Positions 30,775 through 43,000 of a stretch of DNA of 64,000 bases are shown here, in pieces. Location of the stretch: contig JAJEKV010000124.1 in the NCBI GenBank assembly GCA_021234155.1, forward strand, positions 618,001 to 682,000. Direction: 5' to 3'. The stretch is from Isoetes taiwanensis. Lineage: Eukaryota > Streptophyta > Lycopodiopsida > Isoetales > Isoetaceae. Below the pieces are notes generated by a model. The model made no database searches. It had not been told where the DNA came from and saw only the letters and a list, made by a program, of their open reading frames with translations. The first letter of the stretch is position 1. Each line of letters begins with the position of its first letter. The translations under genes were made by a program, and so were the position numbers.

Positions 30775-31116
30775 ACGTAAAAAACAGTTAGAAACATTCT
30801 GCCTTTTTCCTCCAATCGCAACATGCCACGCCACGTGGTAAATTTCTAACCCGGAATGTCACAGAGATTTATTGACTGCAGCGAAGAACTTCCCCGGCTC
30901 CTGTTACAGCAAATTTACTACACGATTCAGGCATTTACCTGCTATTCCAGCCATTTTACCCAGCATTCAGAAGTTTTACCCCTGGATTCAGGCATTTACC
31001 TGCTATTCCAGCCATTTTACCCAGCATTCAGAAGTTTTACCCCTGCATTCAGAAGTTTTACCCTACATTCCAAGGATTTTACAGTCTGGCAGAATATTTC
31101 TAACTGTCTTCCACGT
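30775..31116. mobile_element. MITE E (342 bp)
   Basis: The left end ACGTAAAAAACAGTTAGAA then ACATTCTGCC (30,775-30,803) is matched by the reverse complement of GGCAGAATATTTCTAACTG then TCTTCCACGT (31,088-31,116). The interior holds two 61-bp tandem copies beginning TTCAGGCATTTACCTGC (about 30,927 and 30,988) and further short TTCAGAAGTTTTACCC repeats. It is related to elements B and C by terminal sequence. TATA lies on both outer sides. Confidence 0.75.
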
Positions 31117-31200
31117 TATAGGAATGGCAATCTACTTGCTATTCCTGGCGGAGTCCTGTTCACATCCTAGGAATGGCAAGTAGATTGCCATTCCTGTATA
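31117..31200. mobile_element. Foldback element F (84 bp)
   Basis: TATAGGAATGGCAATCTAC then TTG at 31,117 pairs with CAAGTAGATTGCCATTCCTG then TATA ending at 31,200. It begins with the very TATA that ends element E, so one inserted at the edge of the other. No coding capacity. Confidence 0.75.
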
Positions 31201-32068
31201 TGGAAAATGCGACAAAATTACAGAAAGGATGCTTTCGTCCGTCAACGGATGAATAGTTCTCTTGCACATGCAATTCGCACGAGAGCTCAATATATCGCTG
31301 AATATAACCCTGGTATATCCGGGTCTTGACGTGTTATACCCACACCACAAGGAAAAATACACCCCGTTTGTGTGGACCAGTGTTGGGCAAAATTTTTAAA
31401 CCCAATCGAAAATTTTCCTACTCTTTCATCAAATAGCCGGAAGTTCGCTACGAAGGTTTTAAATCAAAAGCTTAATTTAATCCCAAGAGACTACATGTGC
31501 CCTTCAATGGACCACAAATGCACATCAAATACCTAAATGGGACCCTTAATTCTTGATATTTGTTGAGGGAATAGCTACTTTAATAACATATTTTAACTTT
31601 TTTTACAATTTACAGATTTTACAGCATTTAAAAATAGCATAAGGGATTTAAACCTTCAATAGCATTTGCTACAACTTCAAAGCTCATCAAAATTCAAATC
31701 AAATCTGAAATTTGGTTCTGTAAATGCCCTATTACATTTGCAAATGCTTTTCACAAGGCTTTTTCTTGGAAAAAAAAAGTTTTATTGAAAAATAAGGGCT
31801 TTTTGTGCGGCGGGGCTTTTTGTGCGGCACACCATTGTGAGCATCAAAATAACGAGGAAAAGATGTGTAGTTAATAATAGAAAGAAACCTTCCATTTTTT
31901 TCCAGAGGCCAAAACTTTTAACGACTTTTAAGGATTAAAGGGGTCTTGTGTGGATCAAACTAGGGCCTTTGCTTTTTAGCACAGGCGGCTATAATGTCAC
32001 TATCAATTTTTAAAGTATACAATCACAGATTTGCTTTCCTTGGTGCTAGGCTTGGAATAAATCACGTT

Positions 32069-32304
32069 GAAGTAAGCCTCCCTTTATTGCCTCACTCTGG
32101 GCCTTGTTTACAAAGAATGGGTTTTATATCCGTATCTGTCCCTCATTATTTCCCAGATCCATGATGGATCCCTAGTTTCTATGCCTGAAGTACGCCTCCC
32201 TTTATCGCCTCATTGTGGGCTTTGTTTGTAAAGAGTGGGTTTCATACCTATATCTGTCCCTCATTATATTCCAGATCGATGATGGGCGTACTATAGTTTC
32301 TGTG
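32069..32304 (+). repeat. Tandem duplication, 118-bp unit, two copies
   Basis: GAAGTA.GCCTCCCTTTAT begins at 32,069 and again at 32,187, and both copies continue through TATCTGTCCCTCATTAT to GTTTCT.TG. They differ at roughly one base in ten, so the duplication is not recent. Confidence 0.75.
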
Positions 32305-32678
32305 TTGTAATACTTACTTGCAGACCATGCATCATTCCATGGCAAAATTCTGTTAGAAAATAACTGAACCTTGCATCTTCTATTTTACCTCAAATGCAAT
32401 CCATTCCAATATCACAGGGCAGATTTGACTGCAAAATAGAGATGCCAACCCTGTGATGGATGCCGGGGAGCAGAGGAATATTATTTTACAGGGCTGATAC
32501 AACTTATTTGTGTCAAAACTGGAACAATGGTGTAGATGTGTAGATAATGCCCTGGCCCTCGGGCGTTACCTCAAAAATAAATTTCGGGCCATCAAAATGG
32601 CGATGGCATGCGCGTATCGCCCAGAGAGTTTTGGGCCATCCGATCACCATCAAAATTGATCTGGATCCGTCCATTTGA

Positions 32679-32733
32679 TAACACCCTGGGGTGTTATGGA
32701 GTAGCAGTGTGTTATAGCTCCAGTAACACACTG
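32679..32733. repeat. Two adjacent short hairpins
   Basis: TAACACCC-TG-GGGTGTTA (32,679-32,696) and CAGTGTGTTA-9 nt-TAACACACTG (32,705-32,733) are two perfect inverted repeats within 55 bp. Their arms share TAACAC. The second CAGTGTGTTA recurs near 32,776. They could be the core of a small foldback element or a cruciform; no terminator function is claimed. Confidence 0.55.
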
Positions 32734-35511
32734 ATCAAGATTGGTCTGAACCGTTAAATCACTATAAACTTGAGGGGCAGTGTGTTAAGGAGCAAATAAG
32801 CTTGCTTTAAAGCATAAAAGAGTTGGCACATCTGTGTTGCCCTCCTGAAGAAATCTGCAGATAGCATAAATCCAAGCGATCTTCCTGACCCTATTATATC
32901 CCATCAAGGTCTTTCACACAAATGCAGACACAAATCAAGCACGTAAATCCAGCAGACCGGTTAGATTTATGGCACGAAAAAAAAAAGGGGCCTTTTTCAG
33001 CTCCGACTGCCATAACTTAAAGAGCAAGATGTAAAACCCTCTGAACAGAGTTTTCTTTGTGGCATCATGACCAGGGCATCTTTCATGGCAATGTAGATCT
33101 TCTTTTTTGCAGATTAAATGTCACGGCAAGGATTCAGACTTGGAGTTAAAAGCAAGGAACCAGGGTCCCCGCTGGATCTCTCCAGCTCTAGGATGATGTG
33201 ACCCCTTGGAATTTTTGATATTTAATGCCAATCATTCTTCAGCAAAATGGAAAATGTATCTCATGCAGATTTCCAATAGGAAATGAACTGAAGGGTGTTA
33301 TGATCCATGCTCAGAAAATACTTTATATATTTACTATTTGGTTTTGGTTTTCCCTGTATTTGCTGCAATGGCAATTATACGGATCCAGAAAGAGCTTTTG
33401 GACCTTCAAAGGGATGCATTCATTTCTTCCCATTTCTTGCAGCGTTGGACCGGTTGGTGAGGATTTTGTTCAGAGTTATGCCCTTCGATTGCCATGCCCC
33501 AAAATTTGAGACTGGATCTCTAAAAGCCCCTTTCTGGCACTATGTCATAGCCATCCTCGCTGTAACCATAGTTACCCTCTCTGTAGTCACAGCTAGTTTT
33601 TGTCGTCTGCGTTTTATATCAAAAAAAAAAAGGAAGAAAAAAATTGATTTTTTTTTGATGTGTTATAAAAGATGTTTTCTTGGCTTGCAAAAAAATAAAA
33701 ATTCAAAAAACGTTGGCAAGTTATGAATAACATATAAACCAAAAAATTGCAATAAATAACAAACATTCTAATTGCCGAGCATCCATTTTAAAATTTTAAT
33801 ATAGCCCAAAAAATATATAAATATTAAATTCTAGCATTATTCAATGCATTATTACCAGGGATCACGAATAATTCTTGTACCTAGTAAAGAGCATAATGAA
33901 AACTTGGCATAAGACTAGTCTAAATATTAGATTCTATAACGATTGGTCTATATATTAGGTTATATTAGAATCCTATATCCAAAATGAGAAACCATATAGA
34001 CAAGATAATTAAGCATCTAGATGATCAGAACTAGATTTTAGTTCATCAGATAGCATTGAACTACTTATATGTTGATGCCAAAACTTTGAAGATAAAGCCC
34101 TAATTTTCAAAGGGATAAGTCTAGAGATGAAATTTGTCTGACTAAACGTTTTGGCATTTTGTGTTAAGTTCTTATGTTTAACTCTGTTCATATTGAAAAT
34201 GCATACACAAAAAGTAGGAATTAACCTTTTTGGTCTACCTACTCAAGTACCTTTCTTTCAATAATCTCATTCAAAAGAGATATATAAAGTTCAACTAGCA
34301 TTAATACCACCCTACAAAAAGGAACTCTTTGTGATCTCTGACAAATCTCATCTCATATACACAATCAAATCAACAGTTTTTCCAAATGTCATTAACAAAT
34401 ACCAGACTTGTAGTAATTCTTTGGTGGTACTAGTGCAATGTTTATAAAACAAAAGAAATCATTGCTGACTAAGTCCGACTGCTTGTTGCAACTGCCTGCA
34501 CAACCTTTTATATGTTTGAACACGTATTTAACATTCATGTACGTCTTGTACCTTCTAAGAGATATTATCTACTATACCTACAAATTGCCAGGTCTATTTT
34601 TTCCTCTTTTCAATTAATACTGACTAAACGTACTAGTGTGAAAAGTACGTATCAGAAATACATTCAAAAGAATAAGGTTCAAATGGCATAAACCATCCAC
34701 AAAAAAAATGCAAGCATTTAAAAATTCGACATCGAATATACCAAGAACCTCCAACCTTCCTCCTTTCTTCAGCACTCTTAATCACTTGACAACCATTAGA
34801 AACCATTTGGGCCAGATCCTAGAGATCAACATCCCCCAAACCGATTTCCCTTTCATCCGCATCTCCAAGTCCATCGCCTCAAATTGGTCTAACTCTTTGT
34901 AGGATTTCTGATTTTAAGAACCTGGATATTATGATTAGCTTTAACAACCTCTCACTCTCCATGGAGAAGTATGAGATTGTTAAAGGCAAAATGACTGCCC
35001 AAACCAAGAGCATGCAAGTTTGGATCCAGAAATCAAAGGATAATCTGAAGCTATTCCTCAGCAGTTCAAAGAAATGCAGTTCCATTTCCAAGAGCTCCCT
35101 TTGTCATCTATAAAGACTTGGATTCGATAAAATGGAAGGTTCTATCCCAATTGTATCCTCATCTAATTTATTTGATCTAGAGAAAAGCATTGATTCTCTT
35201 GGTGGCAAAGGCATAATACCAGGATCTGATCTTGATACTAACCCTAGTGCAATTACTATCTTTAAGCAATGGAGGGATTAGAGTGGAGATCCCTTACGCT
35301 CAACAATTTCTCTCCTCAACTCTAAGTAGTGAAGCAACATTATTATTGAAGAAATCCCCAAAGAAGAAAATTGGAATATTGCAGCCAACAAAAAGAAGCA
35401 TAGAAAGAAGACCAAAGACATCATCAAGGACAATATTGGTGCCAACACTCCAGTTCAAAGAAGTCCCAGGAAGCATCTCTCTCCTTTAAACCCACTCCTT
35501 TAGTCAACTTA

Positions 35512-36060
35512 ATATCATCTCTTGGAACGTTCAGGGTATAAATGATCCTAGTAAAAGCGACAGGTTAAAGGTATGTCTTTCTTCTGTTATCCCTGATTTT
35601 TTATTGCTTCAAAAGCATAAGATCCATGACTCTGATATTGCTAGGAATCTTCCTCCTGAGTATGGATATGTGGGTTATGTCTGTAAGATTCCAGACTTGC
35701 TATCATCATCATTTATGCCTGCAAGAATCCTGCAGAAAGAATTATGATTTAGAGCATGTTCAAGACAACCTAAATAATATCAAAGTGGGTGAGACGATCA
35801 TGGGTGGGATTTTTAATATGGTTACTCATAATTTCATGGGAAAGTGCAACTTTAGATCCCCCAGTCTATCTGCCTGCCTGACTGTGTGCATGCCTGCCTG
35901 CCTGCCTGCCTGCCTGTCGATCGATTGATCCATCCATCGATCCATCCATCCATCCATCCATCCATCTAGAGCTCAATGTCTAGTTGATCTGATGGCCATG
36001 AATAACCTCACTTTAGATAGAACAGCTCCAAATGAGTATAGTTGGTCAACCCAGAAAGTT
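35512..36060 (+). pseudogene. LINE endonuclease domain remnant
   Basis: It begins NIISWNVQGINDPSKSDRLK, the standard N-terminus of the LINE APE-type endonuclease, then has PDFLLLQKHKIHDSD, where family members usually have LQExKL; the catalytic Glu reads as Lys here. The later GDFN motif appears as GGIFNMV, so a second catalytic position is also changed. A microsatellite lies between this and LTLDRTAPNEYSWSTQ. The protein would be inactive. Confidence 0.65.
35866..35967 (+). repeat. Compound microsatellite (CTGC)n / (ATCC)n
   Basis: CTGCCTGC runs from about 35,866 to 35,920, a short GATCGATTGATC bridge follows, then ATCCATCC to about 35,966. It sits inside the LINE endonuclease region and breaks its frame. 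Confidence 0.85.
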
Positions 36061-36149
36061 AACCCAATTTGCTCTCCATGACAGATTCTACTTAAGTGAA
36101 AATCTCTGGAATTGCAATAGTAGAGTGACAAACCTCAACTAATCACTTT

Positions 36150-37330
36150 TCTCAACTTCTCTCCATCACAAGAGAGGGTGCTGCAGCAGCCAAGAAAAAT
36201 GCATACTTCAAGCTTAATACAGAGCTGATCAGTCATCCAGATTTCAAAGATAATATCATTCGTATTATAGATGCTTCTAATAAGCCTTATAAAATGCATA
36301 GTTGGATGTCTTGGTGGTGCAACCTTGTTAAGATCATTAAGAATAAGCTTAAGGCCTGGAGAGAAGAGATCCATTATGCCAAGCTTGCCTATAACTTCAG
36401 AAGTCAGCTGTCGAACCCTAGCGGGGATGACTACAATAGAATCGAGATGGATATTGCAAATGAAGAGATTAGAATTGGAGCAGGTTGGAAGCTTAAAGCC
36501 AAGATCACTGAGTTCGAAGAGATGAAAGAGCAAACTCAAAATTAAGCCAAAGATAAGGTTACAAGAGATCAGATTCATAAGGTTGTAGTCAATGGAGAAG
36601 TTATTGTAGAGGATAATGGTCTTGAGATTGCTGCCACTAACCATTTTATCAATATCATATGTACCAACACAGATGCTGACTTTATAGATAATGATAACTT
36701 CATCAATCTGGACATCAAAGTTACTTAGAACCAAAATTAGGCTCTAACTTCTCTTTTTTCTTTGGAAAAATTACAATAGGTTGTCATAGATATGAAGAAT
36801 GGAAATTCTCCAGGACCTGATGGTTTGCCTGAAATGTTCTTTAAGCCACCTGGGAGTTACATCTTGAACATTACAAATGCGTTTCTCATTAGAAAGAAAA
36901 TGGATGATAGGATCAACACCAGCTTCATTACTCCAGCCTATCTCGCTAACTAATATTTATAAAATCATTTCAGGAGCAGCTACTCAAAGGTTGAAAGCCA
37001 TTCTCAACAACATTATTCGTTCCAGCCAATCTGCCCAACTATAAGGCATAAATATCTTAGACAATGTTGCCGCTGCAACATTAGGTCTTAGATGGGCAAA
37101 GGATTGGAATCAAAAGGTGGCTCTCCTAAAGCTAGATATTGCCAAAGCATTTGATACAGTGAACTGGAATCTTTTGGATGTCTGCTGCAGTAAATTGGGA
37201 TTGAGCATCAACTCCATCAAGCTCTTCTTCGAAATACTTCATAATTCGACCTCATCTATTCTTATCAATGGAGAAGGCAACCCCATCTTTCAAATAAAAA
37301 GAGGGGTCAAGCAACACCATCGTTATACCA
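36150..37330 (+). pseudogene. LINE linker and N-terminal reverse transcriptase remnant
   Basis: The linker at 36,170-36,540 reads MHSWMSWWCNLVKIIKNKLK and NPSGDDYNRIEMDIANEEI, typical of the region between endonuclease and RT. RT motifs follow in mixed frames: MKNGNSPGPDGLP (near 36,795), IYKIISGAATQRLKAILN (near 36,955), LLKLDIAKAFDTVNW (near 37,125; the first catalytic Asp of the palm is here) and IFQIKRGVKQ (near 37,290). Sequence after 37,330 has no LINE similarity. There are at least four stops or shifts. Confidence 0.7.
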
Positions 37331-37399
37331 TTATTCCTGGATTTGGATCCAGCCCTAATGTGGATGGCTACGATTGTGCTTTGTCATCTACTTTCAGAT

Positions 37400-38105
37400 C
37401 GGACGGTCCGGAACCCGCCTTAGAAAAAAAAACACGCCCCTAGAAAAAAACACAAAAAAAACACGCTCAGTTAGGGTTTAGATTGGAGCTATACATTGGC
37501 GATGTGTGTGAGGACAGAATCGAAGGCGGATCTATGGGGAGGCACCTTCACAGAGGCAGTAAAAGGACTTCGACTCGAGGCATTGGAGGCGCCTTAAGAC
37601 AGCACAAACCATGGCCGTTCTCGCAGCCCTTTCTCACACTGTGGAAAATCACAAAAAGCTTTGCCCATTTTGAAAACATCACAAGTATGCATGATATGGC
37701 CCTTTCTCAGCATATCCTACTGGGGGAGATAGCCCGAGATATTCAAAGCTCAAATTCTGTTCCATGATGATTCAGGGCCAGAAATAGAGCTAGCAAAGTA
37801 TATCAAAAGACTAAAGAATTGGGTTTTGAGGCATTGAAGAACTCAAACTTGCATAGTTGAACCCATGCTCCAATGTAATATGGATGGTAGGACGAATCGC
37901 ATTTTGGATCCCATCTATAAAATAGCCCAATCAGCATGGCATTCTATCATGTTTAATCCTACCCATGAAGAACATGGACTGATTTCTTAGAAGGTGATTT
38001 TCTCACTATTTCATCCAATTTAGTCCGCAATTACGTTTCAAGTATGCTTTCTTTCTCATTACACTTTGTGATTATAGATGTCATTGTAGATGCCTGAACT
38101 TTATT
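37400..38105 (+). other. Possible gene relic with telo-box upstream
   Basis: An A-rich stretch (37,425-37,460) is followed by GTTAGGGTTTAG, a plant telo-box-like motif common in promoters of growth-related genes. Downstream an open reading without a clear start continues as MAVLAALSHTVENHKKLCP, then in another frame as HDMALSQHILLGEIARDI and AKYIKRLKNWVLRH. I do not recognise the protein. Frame changes suggest a decayed gene or retrogene; introns cannot be excluded. Confidence 0.3.
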
Positions 38106-38194
38106 GTGAATTGGAAATTGGAAGATTTTGGTGGCAAAGATGGGGATCTCATATCTCATATTAGCAGATCAAGAAGCACACCTCCAAAACACTA

Positions 38195-38400
38195 TAAGAA
38201 GGAGCGCAACCTTCCCTTTCTCCTCCACCTCCTTCTCCTCCACCATCTTCTCCTCCTCCACCTCCTATCCCTTCTCAACCTCCCCCTCCTCCTCATTCTA
38301 TCAAATGGAAGGCACCACCATTCTATTGCACCTTGGAACATCTTCCTCATTACCATCACCATGGGTGCATTCTTAGTCCTCTAAGTTTGAACATATAGTA
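38195..38400 (+). other. Proline-rich coding-like segment
   Basis: A C/T-rich stretch reads, in one frame, QPSLSPPPPPSPPPSSP followed by more prolines, then HSIKWKAPPFYCTLEHL to a stop at about 38,398. A stop just upstream leaves no start codon. It may be the last exon of the relic upstream or a simple-sequence artefact (TCCTCC repeats). Confidence 0.25.
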
Positions 38401-39022
38401 GCACAATCAGATCTAACATTTGCTAAAAAACATTAGCTGATGGTTTTATGTTGCAGCATGTCGTCTCATGGCGTTTCTGGTGTTTTTACCATCTAGAAGT
38501 TTATGAGAATGTCTGTGGCTAGATTCTATAAAGATCTATGAACATCAATACAGATTTGGATTGTTTATATTTCATAAAAATTATACAACATTTTTCAATG
38601 TTAAAAGGTATTTCACTTATTATAAGTTACTAAAAAATTGCCAACCTTTGGTGGGCATTTCATGTTCTTGTAGTTGAAGGGTAAAGTTACTTGGAAAAAA
38701 TTTATTGCGATATAATTGTTGAAAATGCGATGATGTACGTTTTTGCATGCTCTTGAGCAACCATTACAAAAAAAATCATAATTCCTATGCAGCCGCTACT
38801 TTTAAGACATAGTCTCACATGCCATGAGTCTCTGATTAGGTTGGCATCCCACATCTATCATAGCTAATCTCTTCCAAGTCTGCCCTTGCTCATAAAATCG
38901 ACCAAGATTCGTCGATGTAAACTTGTACATGTGCATTATCTTAAATTCCTATATCATCAAACAATACCCTCACAAACGGGCCCAACGCTAGTCATCATGG
39001 AGGCAGATGTCACCCAAAGCTT
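38401..39022. other. Spacer before the satellite array
   Basis: AT-rich, no gene seen. The transition into the GC-rich satellite is abrupt at about 39,023. Confidence 0.4.
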
Positions 39023-40013
39023 AACTGACGGAGCGGAGTTTGGGCCTTTCCTCCTCCCGATGTGGCAAGTAGAAGTCGGGGGGCGCTTTTGCAGTGGCAA
39101 GACATTCGTAAATTCGCAATTAATGCATTGCACGAAAATAAATTCGGTTTTTGCGGTAAGGATCCCTAATTCATCTCAAAGACACGGCCCAATTTTGAAT
39201 TTTCGGAGAAGGTCTAGGTCAAAGGGTTAGCATTAGAGCGGTCGGGGCAGCGGGTTGCGGGAACACCAGAGCTGGCACCCTTCCCCAAGTCAAACGAGGC
39301 CGGGGACCTTGCGGGGATCCCTCACAAGAGGGAGAGTCAGGACCCCCGGAGGCGGGATCAAAAAGTTCGAGGCAGCCCTTCTGGCGGCGCTCCCGAGGGC
39401 TGCGCTAATGACCACCCTCCGGGCGGTTCCCCTATCCGGCCGTTGGATCCTCCGTTCGGGGGCCCCTCTTCAGGAAGGTCCAAAGATTCCAGATCGGTCC
39501 GGGAGAACTTGTCAAACGGAGGCGTCGATGTCGGCCTTGTAGAAAGCTGCACTTTGTTTTTGTCGTTCGGACGCAGGGATGCTCGGAATGGCAAATAGAC
39601 CCGCCAAATCGTCAGGAATGGCGAAATTACCCTAGGGAGCAAGTTACCGCGGTCGGTTTTGCGAAAGAAGGAAACACTCCGCCCTCCCACGGCGGTATCG
39701 CATGCACATCCTAGGCCAATTATTCTGAGTGTGATGGAAGTGAGCTACTTTGGCGCTTCTTGGAGTTCGGGTGGTCTTAAGCCCACGGAACTTGGTCCCA
39801 GGGGCAATGTCGACGTTCGAGTCCATTGGCGTAGTCGGATCAGCGATTCCGGCGGAGGTCGCCCGTCCGTCCCAGGGGCCTTGGGGAGAGGAAATTTGGG
39901 CAAGCGACCTCTGAGGGATTTTAGGGTCCAGCGCGCCAAGCGTCAACACCCCAACTCCACTTCAAGACCGCGGGCAAGGTCCCGCCCGAATCCGACAAGG
40001 AGAGGGCCTCAAA

Positions 40014-40054
40014 CGTAAACCCTGCGGGTTGCCGGGCTCTAGAAGGGTTTACGT
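40014..40054 (+). repeat. Conserved stem-loop in each satellite unit (example copy)
   Basis: CGTAAACCC and GGGTTTACG are perfect reverse complements about 22 bases apart, with TCTAGA in the loop. The same structure with an 8-9-bp stem is found in nearly every unit (for example near 41,119, 42,222, 44,446, 45,571, 51,039 and 54,868). In several copies the 5' arm is followed by ACGTGGG, creating a CACGTG palindrome. Some copies have arm mutations (GGGTTTCG, GGGTTCACG) without compensation, so selection for pairing is not shown. Confidence 0.65.
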
Positions 40055-43000
40055 TTTGGGGCCGAAAGTCTGGTCTTTGCACTTGGGACCTGGCCGGCGT
40101 GGCCAGAGAATCTGAGCAAGGGAACCCGGCCGGGCGGAGTTTGGGCCTTTCCTCCTCCCCGATGTGGCAAGTAGAAGTCGGGGCTTTTTGCGATGGCAAG
40201 ACATTCGTAAATTCGCAATTAATGCATTGCACGAAAATAAATTCGGTTTTGCGGTAAGGATCCCTAATTCATCTCCGGCACACGGCCCAATTTTGAATTT
40301 TTAGGAGAAGGTCTAGGTCAAAGGGTTGTCGTTAGCCGCGGTCGGGGCAGCCCGTTGCGTGGCAACCGAAGTGGCACCCTTCCCCAAGTCAAGCGAGGCG
40401 GGACCTTGCGGGGATCCCTCACAAAGAGGGGAGAGTCAGGACCCGAGGCGGGATCAAAAAAAAAGTTCCGAGGCGACCCTTCTGGCAAGCCCCCGGGGGC
40501 TGCCGCGCTAATGACCACCCTCCGGGCAGGTTCCCCTATCCACTGTTGGATCCTCCGTTCGGGGGCCCCTCTTGGGGAAGGTCAAAAGATTCCAGATCGG
40601 TCGGGAGAACTTGTCAAACCCGTGGGCGCCCCGATGTCGGCCTTGTAGAAACCGCCTTTGTTTTGTCGTTCGAGACGCAGGGATGCTCGGAATGGCAAAT
40701 AGACCCTGCCAAATCGTCGGGAATGGCGAAATTACCCTAGGGAGCAAGTTACGGTGGGTTTTGCGAAAAGAAGGAAACACTCCGCCCTCCACGGACGAGA
40801 TCCCATGCACATCCTAGGCCAATGACTACGAGTGTGATGGAAGTGAGCTACTTTGCGCTTCTTGGAGTTCGGGTGGTCTTCCGGCCCGCGGAACTTGGTC
40901 CCTGGGGCAATGTCGACGTTCGAGTCCATTGGCAGAGTCGGTCAGCGATCTCGGAGCTTGAGGTCGCCCGTCCGTCCCTCGTGGCCTTGGGGAGAGGAAA
41001 TTTGGGGCAAGCGACCTCCGGAGGGATTTTAGGGTCAGCGGCCGGCGCCAACACCCCAACTCCACTTCAAGACGGCGCAAGGTCCCGGCCGAACCGACAA
41101 GGAGAGGGCCTCCAAACGTAAACCCGTGGGTTGCGGGCTCTAGAAGGGTTTACGTTTTGGGGCCGAGTCCTGGTCTGTTGCACTTGGGACTGGGCGAGAA
41201 GCAGCGGCCGAGAATCTGGAGCAAGGGAACTGACGGAGCGGAGTTTGGGCCTTTCCTCCTCCCGATGTGGCAAGTAGAAGTCGGGGGCTTTGCAAATGGC
41301 AAGACATTCGTAAATTCGCAATTAATGCATTGCACGAAAATAAATTCGGTTTTGCGGTAGGATCCCTAATTCATCTCGACACGGCCCAATTTTGAATTTT
41401 AGGAGAAGGTCTAGGTCAAAGGGTTAGCATTAGAACGGTCGGGGCAGCCCGTTGCGGGGGCAACCGAGCTGGCACCCTTCCCCAAGTCAAAGCGAGGCGG
41501 GACCTTGCGGGGATCCCTCACAAGGGGAGAGTCAGGACCCGGGAGGCGGGATCAAAAAAAGTTCAGGCAGACCCTTCTGGCGCCGCTCCCTGGCTACTGC
41601 GCTAATGACCACCCTCCGGCCCCGGTTCCCCTATCCGACCGTTGGATCCTCCGTTCGGGGCCCCTCTTGGGAAGGTCAAAAGATTCCAGATCGGTCAGGG
41701 AGAACTTGTCAAACCGCGGAGGCGCCCCGATGTCGGCCTTGTAGAAACCGCCTTTGTTTTTGTCGTTCGGACATGGGGATGCTCGGAATGGCAAATAGAC
41801 CCTGCCAAATCGTCAGGAATGGCGAAATTACCCTAGGGAGCAAGTTACACGGTCGGTTTTCGCGAAAGAAGGAAACACTCCGCCCTCCACGACGGTATCC
41901 CGCATGCACATCCTAGGCCAATTGACTACGAGTGTGATGGAAGTGAGCTACTTTGGCTTCTTGGAGTTGGTGGTCTTACAGCCCACGGAACTTGGTCCCG
42001 AGGGCAATGTCGGCGTTCGGAGTCCATTGGCGAGTCGGATCGCGATTCAGGAGGGCGGAGGTCGCCCGTCAGATCCCCTGGGGCCTTGGGGAGAGGAAAT
42101 TTGGGGCAAGCGACCTGGGAGGATTTTAGGGTCAGCTCACGGCGTCAACACCCCAACTCCACTTCAAGACACCGGCGCCAAGGTCCCGGCCGAATCCCGA
42201 CAAGGAGAGGGCCTCAAAGCGTAAACCACGTGGGTTGCCGAGGGCTCTAGAAGGGTTTACGTTTTGGGGGGCGAGTCCTGGATGCATTGCACTTGGGACC
42301 GGCGGCGGCAGTCCATAGAGGAATACGGAGCAAGGGGGGGCGGCCGGGCCGGAGTTTGGGCCTTTCCTCCTCCCGATGTGGCAAGTAGAAGTCTGGGGCT
42401 TTTGCCTGATGGCAAGACATTCGTAAATTCGCAATTAATGCATTGCCACGAAAATAAATTCGGTTTTTGCCGGTAGGGATCCCTAATTCATCTCCGACAC
42501 GGCCCAATTTTCGGAATTTTAGGAGAAGGTCTAGGTCAAAGGGTTAGCGTTAGAAGCGGTCGGGGCAGCCCGTTGCGAGAACAACCAGAGGTGGCACCCT
42601 TCCCAAGTCAAAGCGAGGCCAGGACCTTGCGGGGATCCCTCACAAGAGGGGAGAGTCCAGGACCCGGGAGGCGGGATCCAAAAAGTTCGGGCAGCCCTTC
42701 TGGCGGCGCTCCCGGGGCTGCACGCTTAATGACCACCCTCCGGAGCCCGGTTCCCCTATCCGCCGTTGGATCCTCCGTTCGGGGCCCCTCTTCCGGGAAG
42801 GTCAAAAGATTCCAGATCGGTCAGGAGAACTTGTCAAACCGGGGGCGTCGATGTCGGCCTTGTAGAAACCGCCTTTTTTTTGTCGTTAGGGCACGAGGAT
42901 GCTCCGGAATGGCAAATAGACCCTGCCAAATCGTCAGGAATGGCGAAATTACCCTAGGGAGCAAGTTACACGGTCGGTTTTGCTTAAAGAAGGAAACACT

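Larger units (their letters stand above)
31201..34700. other. Spacer with small duplications
   Basis: No gene is recognised across 3.5 kb. The open frames around 33,225-33,726 overlap in two registers and have no motif support. The separately listed tandem duplication (32,069-32,304) and palindrome pair (32,679-32,733) are the only structure seen. Confidence 0.35.
34708..37330 (+). mobile_element. Second LINE, 3'-truncated and decayed
   Basis: The order on the plus strand is a possible ORF1 remnant (34,708-35,490), an endonuclease (35,512-36,050), a linker (36,150-36,700) and the first half of a reverse transcriptase (36,770-37,320). Similarity ends at RGVKQ, just before the RT active-site box. 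This is unlike the usual 5' truncation, so the 3' half was lost by deletion or another insertion. Many stops and frameshifts, and a microsatellite inside the endonuclease, mark it as old. It may be the same family as the copy at 9.7 kb, but the two share no overlapping segment to compare. Confidence 0.75.

Noticed and set aside
33225-33726. Two overlapping plus-strand frames (94 and 139 codons).
   Set aside because: They are hydrophobic by AT-rich composition, overlap in different registers and carry no recognisable family motif.
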